A stretch of DNA of 64,000 nt from Rhodovarius crocodyli (GCA_945901085.1 CAMDJV010000012.1:32997-96996), one strand, 5' to 3'. Shown: positions 37,497-46,791, counted from the first letter of the stretch. Made by a program: numbers and translations. The notes: generated from the sequence alone by a model not told the origin.

Positions 37497-38498
37497 ATGG
37501 CGCGAGTCTTTTCCGGCATTCAACCTTCGGGCGTGCCCACGCTAGGCAATTACCTCGGCGCCATACGCAACTGGGTCCCTATGCAGGACACCGATGAGTG
37601 CCTGTTCTGCGTGGTGGATTTACACGCCATCACCCAGCGGCAGGAACCGGCCGAATTGCTGCGCCAGACCCGCGAAATGGCCGCAGCCCTGATCGCCTGC
37701 GGCCTCTCGCCCGATAAATGCGTGCTCTTCGTCCAGAGCCATGTGCCGGCGCATGCCCAACTCGCCTGGGTGTTCAATTGCATCGCCCGGCTGGGCTGGC
37801 TGAACCGGATGACGCAGTTCAAGGACAAGGCCGGCAAGGACCGGGAGGCCGCCTCCACCGGCCTCTATGTCTATCCCAACCTCATGGCGGCCGATATTTT
37901 GGTCTACCACGCCACCCAGGTGCCGGTGGGCGATGACCAGCGCCAGCATCTCGAACTCGCCAACGACATCGCAGAAAAATTCAACCATGATTATGGCGTT
38001 GATTTCTTCCCCCGCATCGAGCCGCTGATCCAGGGCGTGGCCGCCCGCGTGATGAGCCTGCGCGACGGCACCCGCAAAATGAGCAAATCCGACCCTTCGG
38101 ACCAGTCGCGCATCAACCTCAATGACGATGCCGACACCATCGCCAACAAGATCAAACGCGCCACCACCGACCCTGAATTGCTGCCCGACAATCTGGCCGC
38201 GCTGGAGAAGCGGCCCGAGGCGCGCAACCTGGTGGGCATTCTGGCCGCCATCACCGGCCGCACGCAGGAGGACGTGCTGGCCGAGCATGCCGGCCGCGGC
38301 TTTGGCGCCTTCAAGCCGGTGCTGACCGAGGCGCTGGTGGCCCATCTCGGCCCGATCCGCGCCGAAATGCTGCGCCTGCTGGAGGACCCCGCCGCGCTGG
38401 ATGCCGCCCTGCATCAGGGCGCCGAAAAGGCCGAGGCCATCGCCGAGCCCATCCTCAAGCGCGCCTATGAGATTGTGGGTTTCCTGCCCCGCCGGTGA
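37497..38498 (+). CDS. trpS: tryptophanyl-tRNA synthetase
   Basis: 333-residue class I synthetase charging tRNA-Trp. The start [25 protein letters not shown] contains the HIGH-equivalent GNYLGA, and RKMSKSD is the KMSKS loop. The length matches the bacterial enzyme. ATG at 37497 is used rather than an in-frame start 54 bases upstream, which lacks conservation. It ends one base before the convergent 5'-nucleotidase gene. Confidence 0.97.
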   Translation: MARVFSGIQPSGVPTLGNYLGAIRNWVPMQDTDECLFCVVDLHAITQRQEPAELLRQTREMAAALIACGLSPDKCVLFVQSHVPAHAQLAWVFNCIARLGWLNRMTQFKDKAGKDREAASTGLYVYPNLMAADILVYHATQVPVGDDQRQHLELANDIAEKFNHDYGVDFFPRIEPLIQGVAARVMSLRDGTRKMSKSDPSDQSRINLNDDADTIANKIKRATTDPELLPDNLAALEKRPEARNLVGILAAITGRTQEDVLAEHAGRGFGAFKPVLTEALVAHLGPIRAEMLRLLEDPAALDAALHQGAEKAEAIAEPILKRAYEIVGFLPRR

Positions 38499-40028
38499 CT
38501 ACCGCCGCGCAATCAGCCAGGTCACCAAGGCTTCCTCCAGGCCCGGGCCCTGGTCATAGGCTTCCAGCGCCTCGTCGCGGAACATGGTGAAACCATCGCC
38601 ACCGCGGCGGAGGAAATTATTGGTGGCCACCACATAGGCGCGGGAGGGGTCGATGGGCCGCCATTGGCCGCCCTCCTCCACCTCCACCGCCCCCACACGG
38701 CTGCCTGCAGGCGCGCCCTGCAACAGGGTAAAGCGCAGCCCCGCCAATTGCGGGAAGCGCCCGGCCACTGCGGGCCAGCGCGCCACGCCAATCTCCAAAG
38801 CGGCCTGGATGGCATGGCCGCGCAGCACCATTCGCGCCACGGTGTTCTGGAAGGGCAAGCTGGTCAGCACATCGCCCCAGGTGACGCTGCCGGCGGGCAG
38901 GCCGGCGCGAATGCCGCCGCCATTCATCCAGCCGATCTGCGCATCGGGAATGGCCTGGCGCAGACTCTGCGCCACCAGGGTGCCAATCTCGCAGGGGGAG
39001 ACGCCACAGGGCGCATTGTCCAGCATGCGCGGCAATTGCGCCACCGGGCGGCGACGCAACTCTTCCAGCGGCGCGCCCAGGCTGGCGACGAGCGCGGCCA
39101 CGCCGGCATCCTCCGGCAGATCGCCATGCAACTCGCGCACCGCGCCACCATGGCCCAGCACCCGGCCATCGGCGGCGATATCAAGGTCAAGCCGGCCCAG
39201 ATAGCGGCCATGCGCCCCGGCCTGGGCGATGCGCACGCCCCGCGCCATGACGGGATGCGGCCCGGCGGCATCGGCCAAGCCATTGGCCAGCAGCGTGTGC
39301 GAATGCCCGCCCAGAATCACATCCACGCCGGGCAGGCTCTCCGCCAGCCGCCGATCGGCGTTGAGGCCCAGATGGCTGAGCAGCACCACGGTGCATGGGC
39401 CGCTGCGACGGGCCTCCCAGATCGCCCGCTCGGCGGCCTCGGCGGGGTCGGTGAAGCGGATATCGGGGCCGGGGGAGGAAATATTCGCGGTATCAGGCGT
39501 GGTCAGCCCCACCACGGCCAGGCGGGCACCACCCAGGGCGAATTCCACCCAAGGGCGCACCCGGCCGGCCAGTGCGGCCGAGCGGCTGGCATCCATATTG
39601 GCAGAGAGTAACGGGAAGGGCACGGCTTCGGCATAGCCGGCCAGGGTTTCGGGCCCATTGTCGAATTCATGATTGCCAATGGCCATGGCGGCGGTGCCAA
39701 TGGCGCGCTGCACCGCCGCCTCGGCTAGGCCGCGGTGATGGGTGTAGAACAGGCTGCCCATGAATTGGTCACCGCCATCGAGCAGCATGGCGGCGCGGCC
39801 GGCCGAAGCGGCATCGGCCCGCCCCTCGGCCACCGCCGCCGCCAGCCGGGCGGAGCCGCCATAGCAGGGGGCACCCTCGCGGCAGGCGGCGCTATTGCCG
39901 GCAATGGCCGAATGGCGGCTGTGGAAGTCGTTCATATGCAGCAGTGCGATGCGCGCCGCCATCTGCGCCTGGGCTGGAGCCAGCGCCGGGAGGGCGAGAA
40001 GACCAATGGCACGCCGCTGCATTTTCAT
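38499..40028 (-). CDS. periplasmic 5'-nucleotidase / UDP-sugar hydrolase family protein
   Basis: 509 residues. A signal peptide (QRRAIGLLALPALAPAQA) is followed by a calcineurin-like metallophosphatase domain: HMNDFHSRH, DGGDQFMGS, AIGNHEFD, HLGLNAD, GGHSHT. The C-terminal 5'-nucleotidase domain (NGGGIRAGLPAGSVTWGDVLTSLPF, NNFLRRGGDG) binds the nucleotide. It probably releases phosphate and nucleosides from extracellular nucleotides. GGGG lies just before the ATG at 40028; an alternative ATG is at 40022. Confidence 0.92.
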   Translation of the reverse strand: MKMQRRAIGLLALPALAPAQAQMAARIALLHMNDFHSRHSAIAGNSAACREGAPCYGGSARLAAAVAEGRADAASAGRAAMLLDGGDQFMGSLFYTHHRGLAEAAVQRAIGTAAMAIGNHEFDNGPETLAGYAEAVPFPLLSANMDASRSAALAGRVRPWVEFALGGARLAVVGLTTPDTANISSPGPDIRFTDPAEAAERAIWEARRSGPCTVVLLSHLGLNADRRLAESLPGVDVILGGHSHTLLANGLADAAGPHPVMARGVRIAQAGAHGRYLGRLDLDIAADGRVLGHGGAVRELHGDLPEDAGVAALVASLGAPLEELRRRPVAQLPRMLDNAPCGVSPCEIGTLVAQSLRQAIPDAQIGWMNGGGIRAGLPAGSVTWGDVLTSLPFQNTVARMVLRGHAIQAALEIGVARWPAVAGRFPQLAGLRFTLLQGAPAGSRVGAVEVEEGGQWRPIDPSRAYVVATNNFLRRGGDGFTMFRDEALEAYDQGPGLEEALVTWLIARR

Positions 40029-40165
40029 TCCCCATACAACCCCGGCAACATGGTGACACGCAAGGTGAAGACGATAACATCATTGCCTGCCCTGACAGCG
40101 CCGCATTCATAGGCCCATAAAGGCTTCCCGCCCCCGGACGAGACAACAGCCGGAGTTCCATCGCG

Positions 40166-41071
40166 ATGCAGGTCTATCTGCCCATCGCCGAGATGAGTGT
40201 GGATGCCTTCCTGCTGGTCGGCATCGGCTTTGGCGTGGGCTGGCTGTCAGGATTATTCGGCGTGGGTGGCGGGTTTTTGCTCACGCCCGCTCTGCTGCTG
40301 CTGGGGATACCGGCGCCGGTGGCGGTGGCCTCGGGCGCCAATCAGGTGCTGGGCGCCTCGACTTCAGGCGTGATCGCCCAATCGCGCCGGGGCAATGTGG
40401 ATTGGGTGATGGGGGTGGTGCTGGTGGCGGGCGGCCTGTTCGGCAGCATCATCGGCATTCAGCTCTTTGCCTTCCTGCGCGGCGCGGGGCTGGTGGATGC
40501 TGTGGTGTCCATCTTCTACGTCGTGGTGCTGGGCGGCGTGGGTTCGCTGATGGTGATGGAGAGCCTGCGCGCCATCCTCCGCCGCCGCGCCGATGCGCCG
40601 GCGCGGCTGCACCAGCATTTCTGGATGCATGGGCTGCCCTTCAAAATCCGCTTCCGCAAGTCGCGGCTGTTCATCTCGGTGATTCCGCCGCTGCTGGTGG
40701 GGGCGGGCATTGGCCTGCTCTCGGCCATCATGGGCGTGGGCGGCGGCTTCATGCTGGTGCCGGCGATGATTTATCTGCTGGGCATCCCCACGGCGGTGGT
40801 GATCGGCACGTCGCTGTTCCAGGTGGTCTGCGTTACCTCGGCGGTGACCATTATGTCCGCCTGGCAATTGGGCAGTGTGGATATCGTGCTGACGCTGCTG
40901 CTGCTGCTGGGCGGGGTGTCCGGCGCGCAATTCGGCGCGCAAATGGGCGGGCGGCTGCGCGGCGAGGAGACGCGGGCGCTGCTCGGGCTATTGGTGCTGG
41001 CCGTGGCGGCGATGCTGTTCTGGGGCCTGATCGACACGCCGGACCATATGTTCACCCTGGGGCCGGGCTGA
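40166..41071 (+). CDS. TSUP family (TauE/SafE-like) membrane transporter
   Basis: 301-residue membrane protein with about eight helices and the inverted-repeat glycine motifs of the TauE/SafE family: GWLSGLFGVGGGFLLTPALLLLG near the N-terminus and IGLLSAIMGVGGGFMLVPAMIYLLG in the second half. Family members export sulfite, sulfoacetate or similar sulfonates. Its stop overlaps the next gene's ATG by one base. The TSUP-TIGR02186 pairing is recurrent in alphaproteobacteria, which supports a shared role. Confidence 0.92.
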   Translation: MQVYLPIAEMSVDAFLLVGIGFGVGWLSGLFGVGGGFLLTPALLLLGIPAPVAVASGANQVLGASTSGVIAQSRRGNVDWVMGVVLVAGGLFGSIIGIQLFAFLRGAGLVDAVVSIFYVVVLGGVGSLMVMESLRAILRRRADAPARLHQHFWMHGLPFKIRFRKSRLFISVIPPLLVGAGIGLLSAIMGVGGGFMLVPAMIYLLGIPTAVVIGTSLFQVVCVTSAVTIMSAWQLGSVDIVLTLLLLLGGVSGAQFGAQMGGRLRGEETRALLGLLVLAVAAMLFWGLIDTPDHMFTLGPG

Positions 41072-41808
41072 TGCGCCTTGTGGTCATGCTGCTGCTGCTA
41101 TGGGGCACCGCCGCCCTGGCGCAGCCCGAGGCGCCGCTGGTGGCGCGGCTGAGCCAGGACAGGGTGGAGGTTTCCACCACCTTCGATGGGGCCTCCATCC
41201 TGGTGTTTGGCAGCACCGCCCAGCCCATCGGCCCTGGGGGGGCGGAAATCCTGATCGTGACCACGGGCCCGCAGCAGCCCTTCACCGTGCGGCGGAAGGT
41301 GCGGGTGTTGGGGATGTGGTTCAACGGCCCCTCGGCGCGCTTCGCGGCAGTGCCGGCCTTTTATTCGGTGGCGGGCACCCTGCCGGCCTGGCGCCTGCTG
41401 CCCGAGGCGCTGCGCAGCCAATACCATCTGGGCCTCGATGTTTTGCCCATGGCCAGCAGCGGCGCCCGCGCGCCGCAATTTCGCGCTGCCCTGCTGTCGC
41501 TGAAGCAGGAGGCGGGGCTGTGGCAGGAGGATTCCGCCCCGGTGGAGATCTCCGCCAACCGTCTGTTTCATTCCCGCCTGCCGCTGCCCGCCACCATTCC
41601 CGCGGGCGAATACACCGTGCGCGTGCTGCTGGTGGAAAGCCGCCGCGTGGTGGCCGAGCAGGTGCAGCGCTTCGTGGTGGAGCGGGTGGGCACGGCGGCC
41701 ACCATCGCCGATGTTTCCCGCGGGCAGCCCTTGCTCTATGGAGTGATCTGCGTGGCCCTGGCCGCCCTGGCCGGCTGGCTTGGCAGTATTGTGTTCCGGA
41801 GGTCCTGA
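41071..41808 (+). CDS. TIGR02186 family membrane-anchored protein
   Basis: 245 residues: signal peptide (MRLVVMLLLLWGTAALAQPE), a periplasmic beta-rich domain (DRVEVSTTFDGASILVFGS, VRVLGMWFNGPSARFAAVPAFYSVAG) and a C-terminal membrane helix (VICVALAALAGWLGSIVF). It matches the TIGR02186 family, which has no proven function but travels with TSUP permeases. It overlaps the TSUP gene by one base and is followed immediately by the universal stress protein gene. A role as periplasmic partner of the permease is inference. Confidence 0.85.
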   Translation: MRLVVMLLLLWGTAALAQPEAPLVARLSQDRVEVSTTFDGASILVFGSTAQPIGPGGAEILIVTTGPQQPFTVRRKVRVLGMWFNGPSARFAAVPAFYSVAGTLPAWRLLPEALRSQYHLGLDVLPMASSGARAPQFRAALLSLKQEAGLWQEDSAPVEISANRLFHSRLPLPATIPAGEYTVRVLLVESRRVVAEQVQRFVVERVGTAATIADVSRGQPLLYGVICVALAALAGWLGSIVFRRS

Positions 41809-42288
41809 TTGCCTGAAGAATCCCGGCGGAACCGCGTCTTCCTTGTGGTGGTGGATGACAGTGCGGAGCGTGCGGTGGCGCTCACCTATGCCTGCCTGCG
41901 GGTGAAGAAATCCGGCGGCCGCGTGGCGCTGCTGCGGGTGCTGGAACCGGCGGGGCAGACGGAATGGGCAGGCGTGGGCGCACTTCTGGCGCAGGAGCGG
42001 CGCAGCGAGGCCGAGCAATTGCTGGGTGGGCTGGCAGCGCAGGTGAGAGAGATCACCGGCGGCATGCCCATCTTGCTGATCCGCGAGGGCGACCCGCGCG
42101 AGGAATTGCTGAAGCTGATGGCCGAGGACCCGCGAATCTCCATCCTGGTTCTGGCGGCAGCCCCCGGCAATAGTGGCCCCGGCCCGCTGATCGCGGCCCT
42201 GACCGGGCGGCACGCCAACCGCATGCGGGTGCCGATGACCATCGTGCCGGCCGGGCTTTCGGCCGAGGAGCTTGAGCGGGTGACGTGA
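41809..42288 (+). CDS. universal stress protein (UspA family)
   Basis: 159 residues with a UspA alpha/beta fold: VFLVVVDDSAERAVALTYA at the N-terminus, the middle SEAEQLLGGLAAQVREITG helix, and ISILVLAAAPG followed by the C-terminal strand RVPMTIVPAGLS. The ATP-binding GxGxxG-like loop is partial, so nucleotide binding is uncertain. Translation starts at TTG 41809, directly after the TGA of the previous gene, with GGAGGT at 41798-41803; this strong site supports the unusual start. It forms a three-gene unit with the TSUP and TIGR02186 genes. Confidence 0.85.
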   Translation: MPEESRRNRVFLVVVDDSAERAVALTYACLRVKKSGGRVALLRVLEPAGQTEWAGVGALLAQERRSEAEQLLGGLAAQVREITGGMPILLIREGDPREELLKLMAEDPRISILVLAAAPGNSGPGPLIAALTGRHANRMRVPMTIVPAGLSAEELERVT

Positions 42289-42413
42289 GGCAAGGCATTC
42301 ATTCCTTGATCTGTCTGCCCATTTATGCAATGTTTACCGCATCATCGCCCAGAGCTGTGGGTGCTGCCCGGGCGTGGCGGATGAATTTGTCCGTAAACAA
42401 CCATTGTGGTGTT

Positions 42414-42455
42414 TAGAGCCTGTTCCGTTCGCCTTGGCTCACTGCACAGGCTCTA
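42414..42455. repeat. inverted repeat, 10-bp arms
   Basis: TAGAGCCTGT (42414-42423) and ACAGGCTCTA (42446-42455) are perfect reverse complements separated by 22 bases. It is the first of two hairpins in the 227-base gap after the universal stress protein gene. There is no T-run immediately after it in either direction other than AACTTTTTG on the plus strand, so a plus-strand terminator role is possible. Confidence 0.7.
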
Positions 42456-42470
42456 ACTTTTTGTTTGACT

Positions 42471-42515
42471 AGCATCTTTATCCGCTCAAACGATTCGGTT
42501 TGAGCGGATGATGCT
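42471..42515. repeat. REP-like hairpin abutting the GST stop codon
   Basis: AGCATC-ttt-ATCCGCTCAAAC pairs with GTTTGAGCGGATGATGCT around a GATTC loop: 18 paired bases with one 3-base bulge. The core TCCGCTCAAAC/GTTTGAGCGGA resembles short palindromic repeats scattered in many alphaproteobacterial genomes; that resemblance is from memory. It lies directly beside the stop codon of the minus-strand GST gene. Confidence 0.75.
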
Positions 42516-43139
42516 CTAGACCACCGCCTCGACGATATTCTGCGGCACCGGGGTGGTGGCGGCGAAGCTGGGGCGGGCCTCCAGCCGGTCACTGAGCGCG
42601 GCCAGGGCTGGGTATTCCTCGCGCCAGGGGTGCTCGGCGAAGCGCACGGCCAGGTAGCGCAGCACCGTGCCGGTGCAGATCTCAGCCAGGCCGAAGCCCT
42701 GGCCAATGCCGCCACTCTCCGCCAGCCGGGCGAGGGCAGCAATGCCGCCATCCACCTTGCGGCGCTGCCGGGCCATCCAGGGCGCGCTTGGGGCTTCGCG
42801 CCGGCGTTCGAAGAAGAGCAGGATTGTGGCGTCACACACCCCGTCGCAGATCACCTCGACCTGACGGGCGGCGAGGGCTGCCACGGGGTCGCGCGGCAGC
42901 AGGGGTGGCTCGGGGTGCATGACCTCCAGCCACTCCAGAATGAAGCGGCTTTCGTAAATGCCGGTGCCATCGGCGGTGATGAGCACCGGCAGTTTTTCCA
43001 GCGGGTTATAGGCTGGGGTCGCAGTATCGGCATGCCAGGGCACTTCGGTCTGCAATTCGAAGGCGATGGATTTTTCGAGCAGCGCGATCCGCACCTTGCG
43101 GGCATAGGGCGAGGGGGTGGCGCTGATCAGCCGATACAA
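42516..43139 (-). CDS. glutathione S-transferase family protein
   Basis: 207 residues. The N-terminal thioredoxin-like half has YRLISATPSPYARKVRIALLEK (Ser of SPYARK is the likely glutathione-contact residue), NPLEKLPVLITADG with the cis-Pro, and GIYESRFILEWLE (ESRxI box). The C-terminal half is the all-helical GST domain. The start is TTG at 43139, placing the first strand exactly at the N-terminus; longer forms up to 43223 would add unrelated residues. It begins 5 bases after the Bug gene stop, so both are likely on one message. Confidence 0.88.
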   Translation of the reverse strand: MYRLISATPSPYARKVRIALLEKSIAFELQTEVPWHADTATPAYNPLEKLPVLITADGTGIYESRFILEWLEVMHPEPPLLPRDPVAALAARQVEVICDGVCDATILLFFERRREAPSAPWMARQRRKVDGGIAALARLAESGGIGQGFGLAEICTGTVLRYLAVRFAEHPWREEYPALAALSDRLEARPSFAATTPVPQNIVEAVV

Positions 43140-43144
43140 GGTGG

Positions 43145-44113
43145 CTAGTCCACCAGGGCGTTGGAGGAGCGCACGACCTCTCCCCAGGCCACGCGCTCGC
43201 TGCGCTGGAACTCGCCCAGCCATTCGGGGGTGCTGGGTTCGGGCACGGCGCCCTGCTGGCGCATCACCTCGATGAAGGCCGGGGCCTTCATCGCCTCACG
43301 CACGGCGGCGTTGAGTTGGGCGATGATCGGGGCGGGGGTGCGGGCTGGGGCGTAGATCGCCTTCCAGAGGCCGCTATCGAGCGGCACGCCGAAGCTCTTC
43401 ACCGTGGGCACGCCGGGGAAGAGGGGCACCTCGGCTGGGGCCAGCACGGCCACGGCGCGCGCGCCGCCACCACGGGTGAGGCTTTCGGCACCACCGGCGG
43501 GCAGGGCGAAGCAATCCACCTGGCCGGCCAGAATCGCCTGCATGGCCGGCGCCTGACCGATGAAGGGCACATGCAGCATGCGAACACCCTGCTGCTGGAC
43601 CATCCGCTCCGTCGCCAAGTGCGGCGTGGAGGCCACGCCCCAGCTGGCATAGGTGATGGCATCGGCGGCCGGGCGGGCGGCGTTGATAAGGTCCTGGAAG
43701 GTTCGGATATTCGGCTTGCTCGGGCCGACCACCAGGGTGAAGGGGAATTTGCCGATCAGGCTGATGGGCGCGAAATCGCGATCTGGATCATAGGCCAGGT
43801 TGCGATAGGCGTAAGGGTTGATGGCCTGGGTATCGACGATGCCCATCCACAGCGTATGACCATCGGGCGCCGAGCGGGCGGCGGCGGTGGCGCCGAGGCT
43901 GCCATTGGCGCCGCCGCGATTCTCAATCACCACGGGCTGGCCGAGCACGGCGGTGAGCGAGGGGGCGATGGCGCGACAGATGATGTCGTTCAGCCCGCCC
44001 GGCGGATAGCCCGAGATGATGCGGACCGTGCGGTCCGGATAAGCCAGCGCAGGCGCGGCAAGGGCAAAGGAAGCGGTGGCGCCCAGCAAGGCGCGGCGAT
44101 GAATTTTTGGCAC
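43145..44113 (-). CDS. Bug-family (tripartite tricarboxylate transporter) solute-binding protein
   Basis: 322-residue periplasmic binding protein: signal HRRALLGATASFALAAPALA, then YPDRTVRIISGYPPGGLNDI, PVVIENRGGANGS and DGHTLWMG, all Bug hallmarks. GTG at 44113 is preferred because GGAGGG lies 4 bases before it; an ATG at 44131 in the same frame has no such site. It precedes the GST gene. No TctA/TctB permease adjoins. An OmpA terminator lies upstream at 44203-44231, so the gene has its own transcript. Confidence 0.9.
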   Translation of the reverse strand: MPKIHRRALLGATASFALAAPALAYPDRTVRIISGYPPGGLNDIICRAIAPSLTAVLGQPVVIENRGGANGSLGATAAARSAPDGHTLWMGIVDTQAINPYAYRNLAYDPDRDFAPISLIGKFPFTLVVGPSKPNIRTFQDLINAARPAADAITYASWGVASTPHLATERMVQQQGVRMLHVPFIGQAPAMQAILAGQVDCFALPAGGAESLTRGGGARAVAVLAPAEVPLFPGVPTVKSFGVPLDSGLWKAIYAPARTPAPIIAQLNAAVREAMKAPAFIEVMRQQGAVPEPSTPEWLGEFQRSERVAWGEVVRSSNALVD

Positions 44114-44202
44114 AAGGCCCTCCAGGATCATGAGGACCAGCGTTCCCCCTGCCAGATGGCCGAGTGGTATGCCAGACGTCAAGCCGGGGGCGGGGTTGCA
44201 GA

Positions 44203-44231
44203 CAAAGAAAAGGCCGCCGGAGGGCGGCCTT
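44203..44231 (-). terminator. rho-independent terminator of the first ompA-like gene
   Basis: On the minus strand AAGGCCGCC-loop-GGCGGCCTT is followed by TTTTCTTTG. It lies 30 bases after the stop of the OmpA-like gene at 44261. Confidence 0.88.
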
Positions 44232-44260
44232 CCCAATGTGAACCGAATGGTTCGCCCTGA

Positions 44261-45328
44261 TTACTTCAGGACGATTTCCACGCGGCGGTTCTGCGGCTCG
44301 CGCACGCCATCAGCCGTCGGGACCAGCGGGCGGCTTTCGCCGAAGGCCTGGATGACCATTTCGGCGCGTGGCACGCCACGGCGGGTCAGCTCGGCAGCAA
44401 CGGCTTCAGCGCGGCGCATGGAGAGCGCCTGATTATAGGCGTCAGAGCCCGAACGGTCCGCATGGCCGGACACTTCGATGCGGGTCGAGCGCACGGTGGT
44501 GTGCGCGGTGGCGGCTTCGGCGATGATCTGGCGGGCACGGTCGGTCAGGTCGGCGCGGTTCCAGTCGAAGAAGACCAGATAGGTGCGAGCGACGGTCTGG
44601 ACCTGAGCAACCGGGGGCGGGGCGAACACGGGGGCGGGGGCGGCGCCGAAATTGTAGCGCAGGCCGAGTATGGCGGAGTGGTTGCCGTTGGTGGGCGAGT
44701 AGCTGCGGTTGATGCCCGTGGACGTGTCGCTGACGTTAAAGCGCTGCGATGAATCGAGCACGCCATAGTAGCGATATTCGAGGGTCACAGCCAGGCCGGG
44801 CGCCACGGCCGGCAGGTTGAAGGCTGCACCGGCAATGCCCTGATAGGCGAGGTTGCCATTGGTGCCGTTCGAGCGCGCCGTGGCGCTGCCATTGCTCAGC
44901 CCCACCCGGTTCCACCAATTCTGGCCATAGCCAAGGCCAGCGCCCAGATAGGGGAAGATGCTGGGCAGCCCAAAGCCGGTGAGGCTGAATTCATAAAAGC
45001 CATTGAGCATGGCGCCATAGGTGGCGAGAGAGCCGGCGCTGCTGCGGGCAATGGTGCTGCCCCCGCTGCTGAGGGATGTGGTGTTGACGTTGTTGTAGCG
45101 GTAATTGCCCTCAATCTCGGCGCGGAAGCCATTGCCGAAGCCATAGCCGACGGAGCCCACGGCCGCCCAGCCGGTTTCGGTCTTCACGGTGAGGCCGCCG
45201 CCGGTGGCATTGGTGCGAATATTGCCGCCCGCGCCAGCACCGACATAGATGCCAGTGACCGGCTGGGCCTGGGCCAGAGCCGGGAGAGCCAGGATTGTGG
45301 CCACCATCAGGCCATTCTTAAGCGTCAT
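44261..45328 (-). CDS. OmpA-like outer membrane protein, paralogue 1
   Basis: 355 residues: signal peptide ending ALPALAQAQP, an eight-stranded beta-barrel of about 210 residues (SGYGFGNGFRAEIEGNYRYN-type strands, ending LGLRYNFG), a short Pro/Ala linker and a C-terminal OmpA domain. The peptidoglycan-binding signature is complete: FDWNRADLTDRA, SGHADRSGSDAYN, NQALSMRRAEAV and NRRVEI. It anchors the outer membrane to the cell wall and may bind host or environmental ligands through its loops. AAGGAGG precedes the ATG. Its C-terminal domain differs from paralogue 2 at one residue out of about 107. Confidence 0.92.
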   Translation of the reverse strand: MTLKNGLMVATILALPALAQAQPVTGIYVGAGAGGNIRTNATGGGLTVKTETGWAAVGSVGYGFGNGFRAEIEGNYRYNNVNTTSLSSGGSTIARSSAGSLATYGAMLNGFYEFSLTGFGLPSIFPYLGAGLGYGQNWWNRVGLSNGSATARSNGTNGNLAYQGIAGAAFNLPAVAPGLAVTLEYRYYGVLDSSQRFNVSDTSTGINRSYSPTNGNHSAILGLRYNFGAAPAPVFAPPPVAQVQTVARTYLVFFDWNRADLTDRARQIIAEAATAHTTVRSTRIEVSGHADRSGSDAYNQALSMRRAEAVAAELTRRGVPRAEMVIQAFGESRPLVPTADGVREPQNRRVEIVLK

Positions 45329-45456
45329 AACAAACCTCCTTGCCGGCCGCGGGCGAGCCCCGCCGTCGCCTTACAAGGTAATTGGATCACCCAGTGGTGG
45401 GCCTAGGTCAATGCCACACGAATTAGTGAGGAGGAAGTGATGCAAAACGGCAACAG

Positions 45457-45476
45457 TTTTCGCCCTGGCGTGACAT
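45457..45476 (-). promoter_or_regulatory. conserved upstream element of ompA-like gene 1
   Basis: On the minus strand ATGTCAC-N5-GGCGAAA lies about 130-150 bases before the start codon. The same spaced pair occurs before paralogue 2 (46941-46960). A shared operator or promoter part is inferred. Confidence 0.45.
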
Positions 45477-45569
45477 TTTCGGGCTAAAATTTTGGCTGCG
45501 GGCCGCTTTTGGTCACCGAAAGGTGAGGTCGGTCAGGCCATTGAAGGTGGACTGCCTCGCGTATGGGCC

Positions 45570-45600
45570 AAAAAAAGAAAAGGCCGCCCGAAGGCGGCCT
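45570..45600 (-). terminator. rho-independent terminator of the second ompA-like gene
   Basis: On the minus strand AGGCCGCC-TTCG-GGCGGCCT is followed by TTTCTTTTTTTT. The stem is almost the same as that after paralogue 1, showing that the terminator was duplicated with the gene. Confidence 0.9.
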
Positions 45601-45630
45601 CTCCAGTTTAAACCGAGTGGTTCGGCCTGA

Positions 45631-46791
45631 TTACTTCAGGACGATTTCCACGCGGCGGTTCTGCGGCTCGCGCACGCCATCGGCGGTCGGGACCAGCGGG
45701 CGGCTTTCGCCGAAGGCCTGGATGACCATTTCGGCGCGCGGCACGCCACGGCGGGTCAGCTCGGCAGCGACGGCTTCAGCACGGCGCATGGAGAGGGCCT
45801 GATTGTAGGCGTCGGAGCCCGAACGGTCAGCATGGCCGGACACTTCGATGCGGGTCGAGCGCACGGTGGTGCGAGCGGTGGCGGCTTCGGCGATGATCTG
45901 GCGAGCGCGGTCGGTCAGGTCAGCGCGGTTCCAGTCGAAGAACACCAGATAGGTGCGTGCGACGGTCTGAACCGGAGCAGCCGGGGCCGGAGCGGCAACA
46001 GCAGCAGGGCGGGCGCCGAAGGAGTAGCGCACGCCAGCCATGATGGACTGGTTGGCAGCCTGAATCTCAGAGCTGGTGCGGGTGCGGGTGGCGCCCGAGG
46101 ACGACTGCAGCTCGATGCCCGTGGAGAGCGTCGTGTAGTAGCGATACTCGAGGGTCAGCGCCAGGCCGGGGACTTGCTGGCCGAGGCCGAAGGCCACACC
46201 GGCGATACCCTGAACGGCCAAGCTGGCATTGTTCGAGGTCACGCTGCCGAGCTGGGTCGCAGCCGGGGCCACAACGCGGTTGGAGACGCCGCGGAGCTGA
46301 ACGGTGCCGAAGCCAACACCGGCGCCGACATACGGAGAAACCGTCGGCACGCCGAAGGAGGCGAGGTTGAAGTCATAGAAAGCGTTGGCCATGCCGCCGT
46401 AATAGATCGCGCGGCCAGAGGCGTTGCTGATGCTGGCGCCGTTGGGCAGGGTCAGCGAGAGAGACTTCACCGGGTTCGAGCGGTAGTTGCCTTCGATTTC
46501 GAGGCGGATGCCGTTGCCGAAGCCATAACCGATGGAGCCGACGCCAGTGAAGCCTTCAATGAAGCTCACATTCGCGCGCGGGCGCGCGGCGGTGGACGGG
46601 GTGACAACAGTGCCGTTCGGCGCAGTGAAGGACGAGGGCAGGCCGGCCGGCACGCTGAAGGTCTTGCTGATGTCGTTGGCGAAGTTTGCGCCAGCGCCAG
46701 CGCCGACATAAATGCCGCTGACAGGCTGAGCCTGGGCCAGGACCGGCAGCGCCAGCATCGTGGCAGCCATGAGGGAGGTTCTGAAGTTCAC
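45631..46791 (-). CDS. OmpA-like outer membrane protein, paralogue 2
   Basis: 386 residues, the longest of the four. The signal ALPVLAQAQP is followed by a barrel with longer loops than paralogue 1 (an added DISKTFSVPAGLPSSF segment near residue 40) and an Ala/Pro linker (AVAAPAPAAPVQTV). The C-terminal OmpA domain has all cell-wall-binding residues and is one residue different from that of paralogue 1. The start is GTG at 46791 with AAGGAGAC upstream, an arrangement shared with paralogue 4. Confidence 0.92.
   Translation of the reverse strand: MNFRTSLMAATMLALPVLAQAQPVSGIYVGAGAGANFANDISKTFSVPAGLPSSFTAPNGTVVTPSTAARPRANVSFIEGFTGVGSIGYGFGNGIRLEIEGNYRSNPVKSLSLTLPNGASISNASGRAIYYGGMANAFYDFNLASFGVPTVSPYVGAGVGFGTVQLRGVSNRVVAPAATQLGSVTSNNASLAVQGIAGVAFGLGQQVPGLALTLEYRYYTTLSTGIELQSSSGATRTRTSSEIQAANQSIMAGVRYSFGARPAAVAAPAPAAPVQTVARTYLVFFDWNRADLTDRARQIIAEAATARTTVRSTRIEVSGHADRSGSDAYNQALSMRRAEAVAAELTRRGVPRAEMVIQAFGESRPLVPTADGVREPQNRRVEIVLK

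Larger units (their letters stand above)
45329..45630. other. intergenic region between ompA-like genes 1 and 2
   Basis: This 302-base gap has no convincing gene. It contains the terminator of paralogue 2 (45570-45600), a TTTCGCC-N5-GTGACAT element at 45458-45476 that recurs upstream of paralogue 2, and presumably the promoter of paralogue 1. Confidence 0.7.

Noticed and set aside
42289..42515. Possible tRNA or small RNA in the gap with hairpins
   Set aside because: No cloverleaf or T-loop consensus; the hairpins look like repeats.
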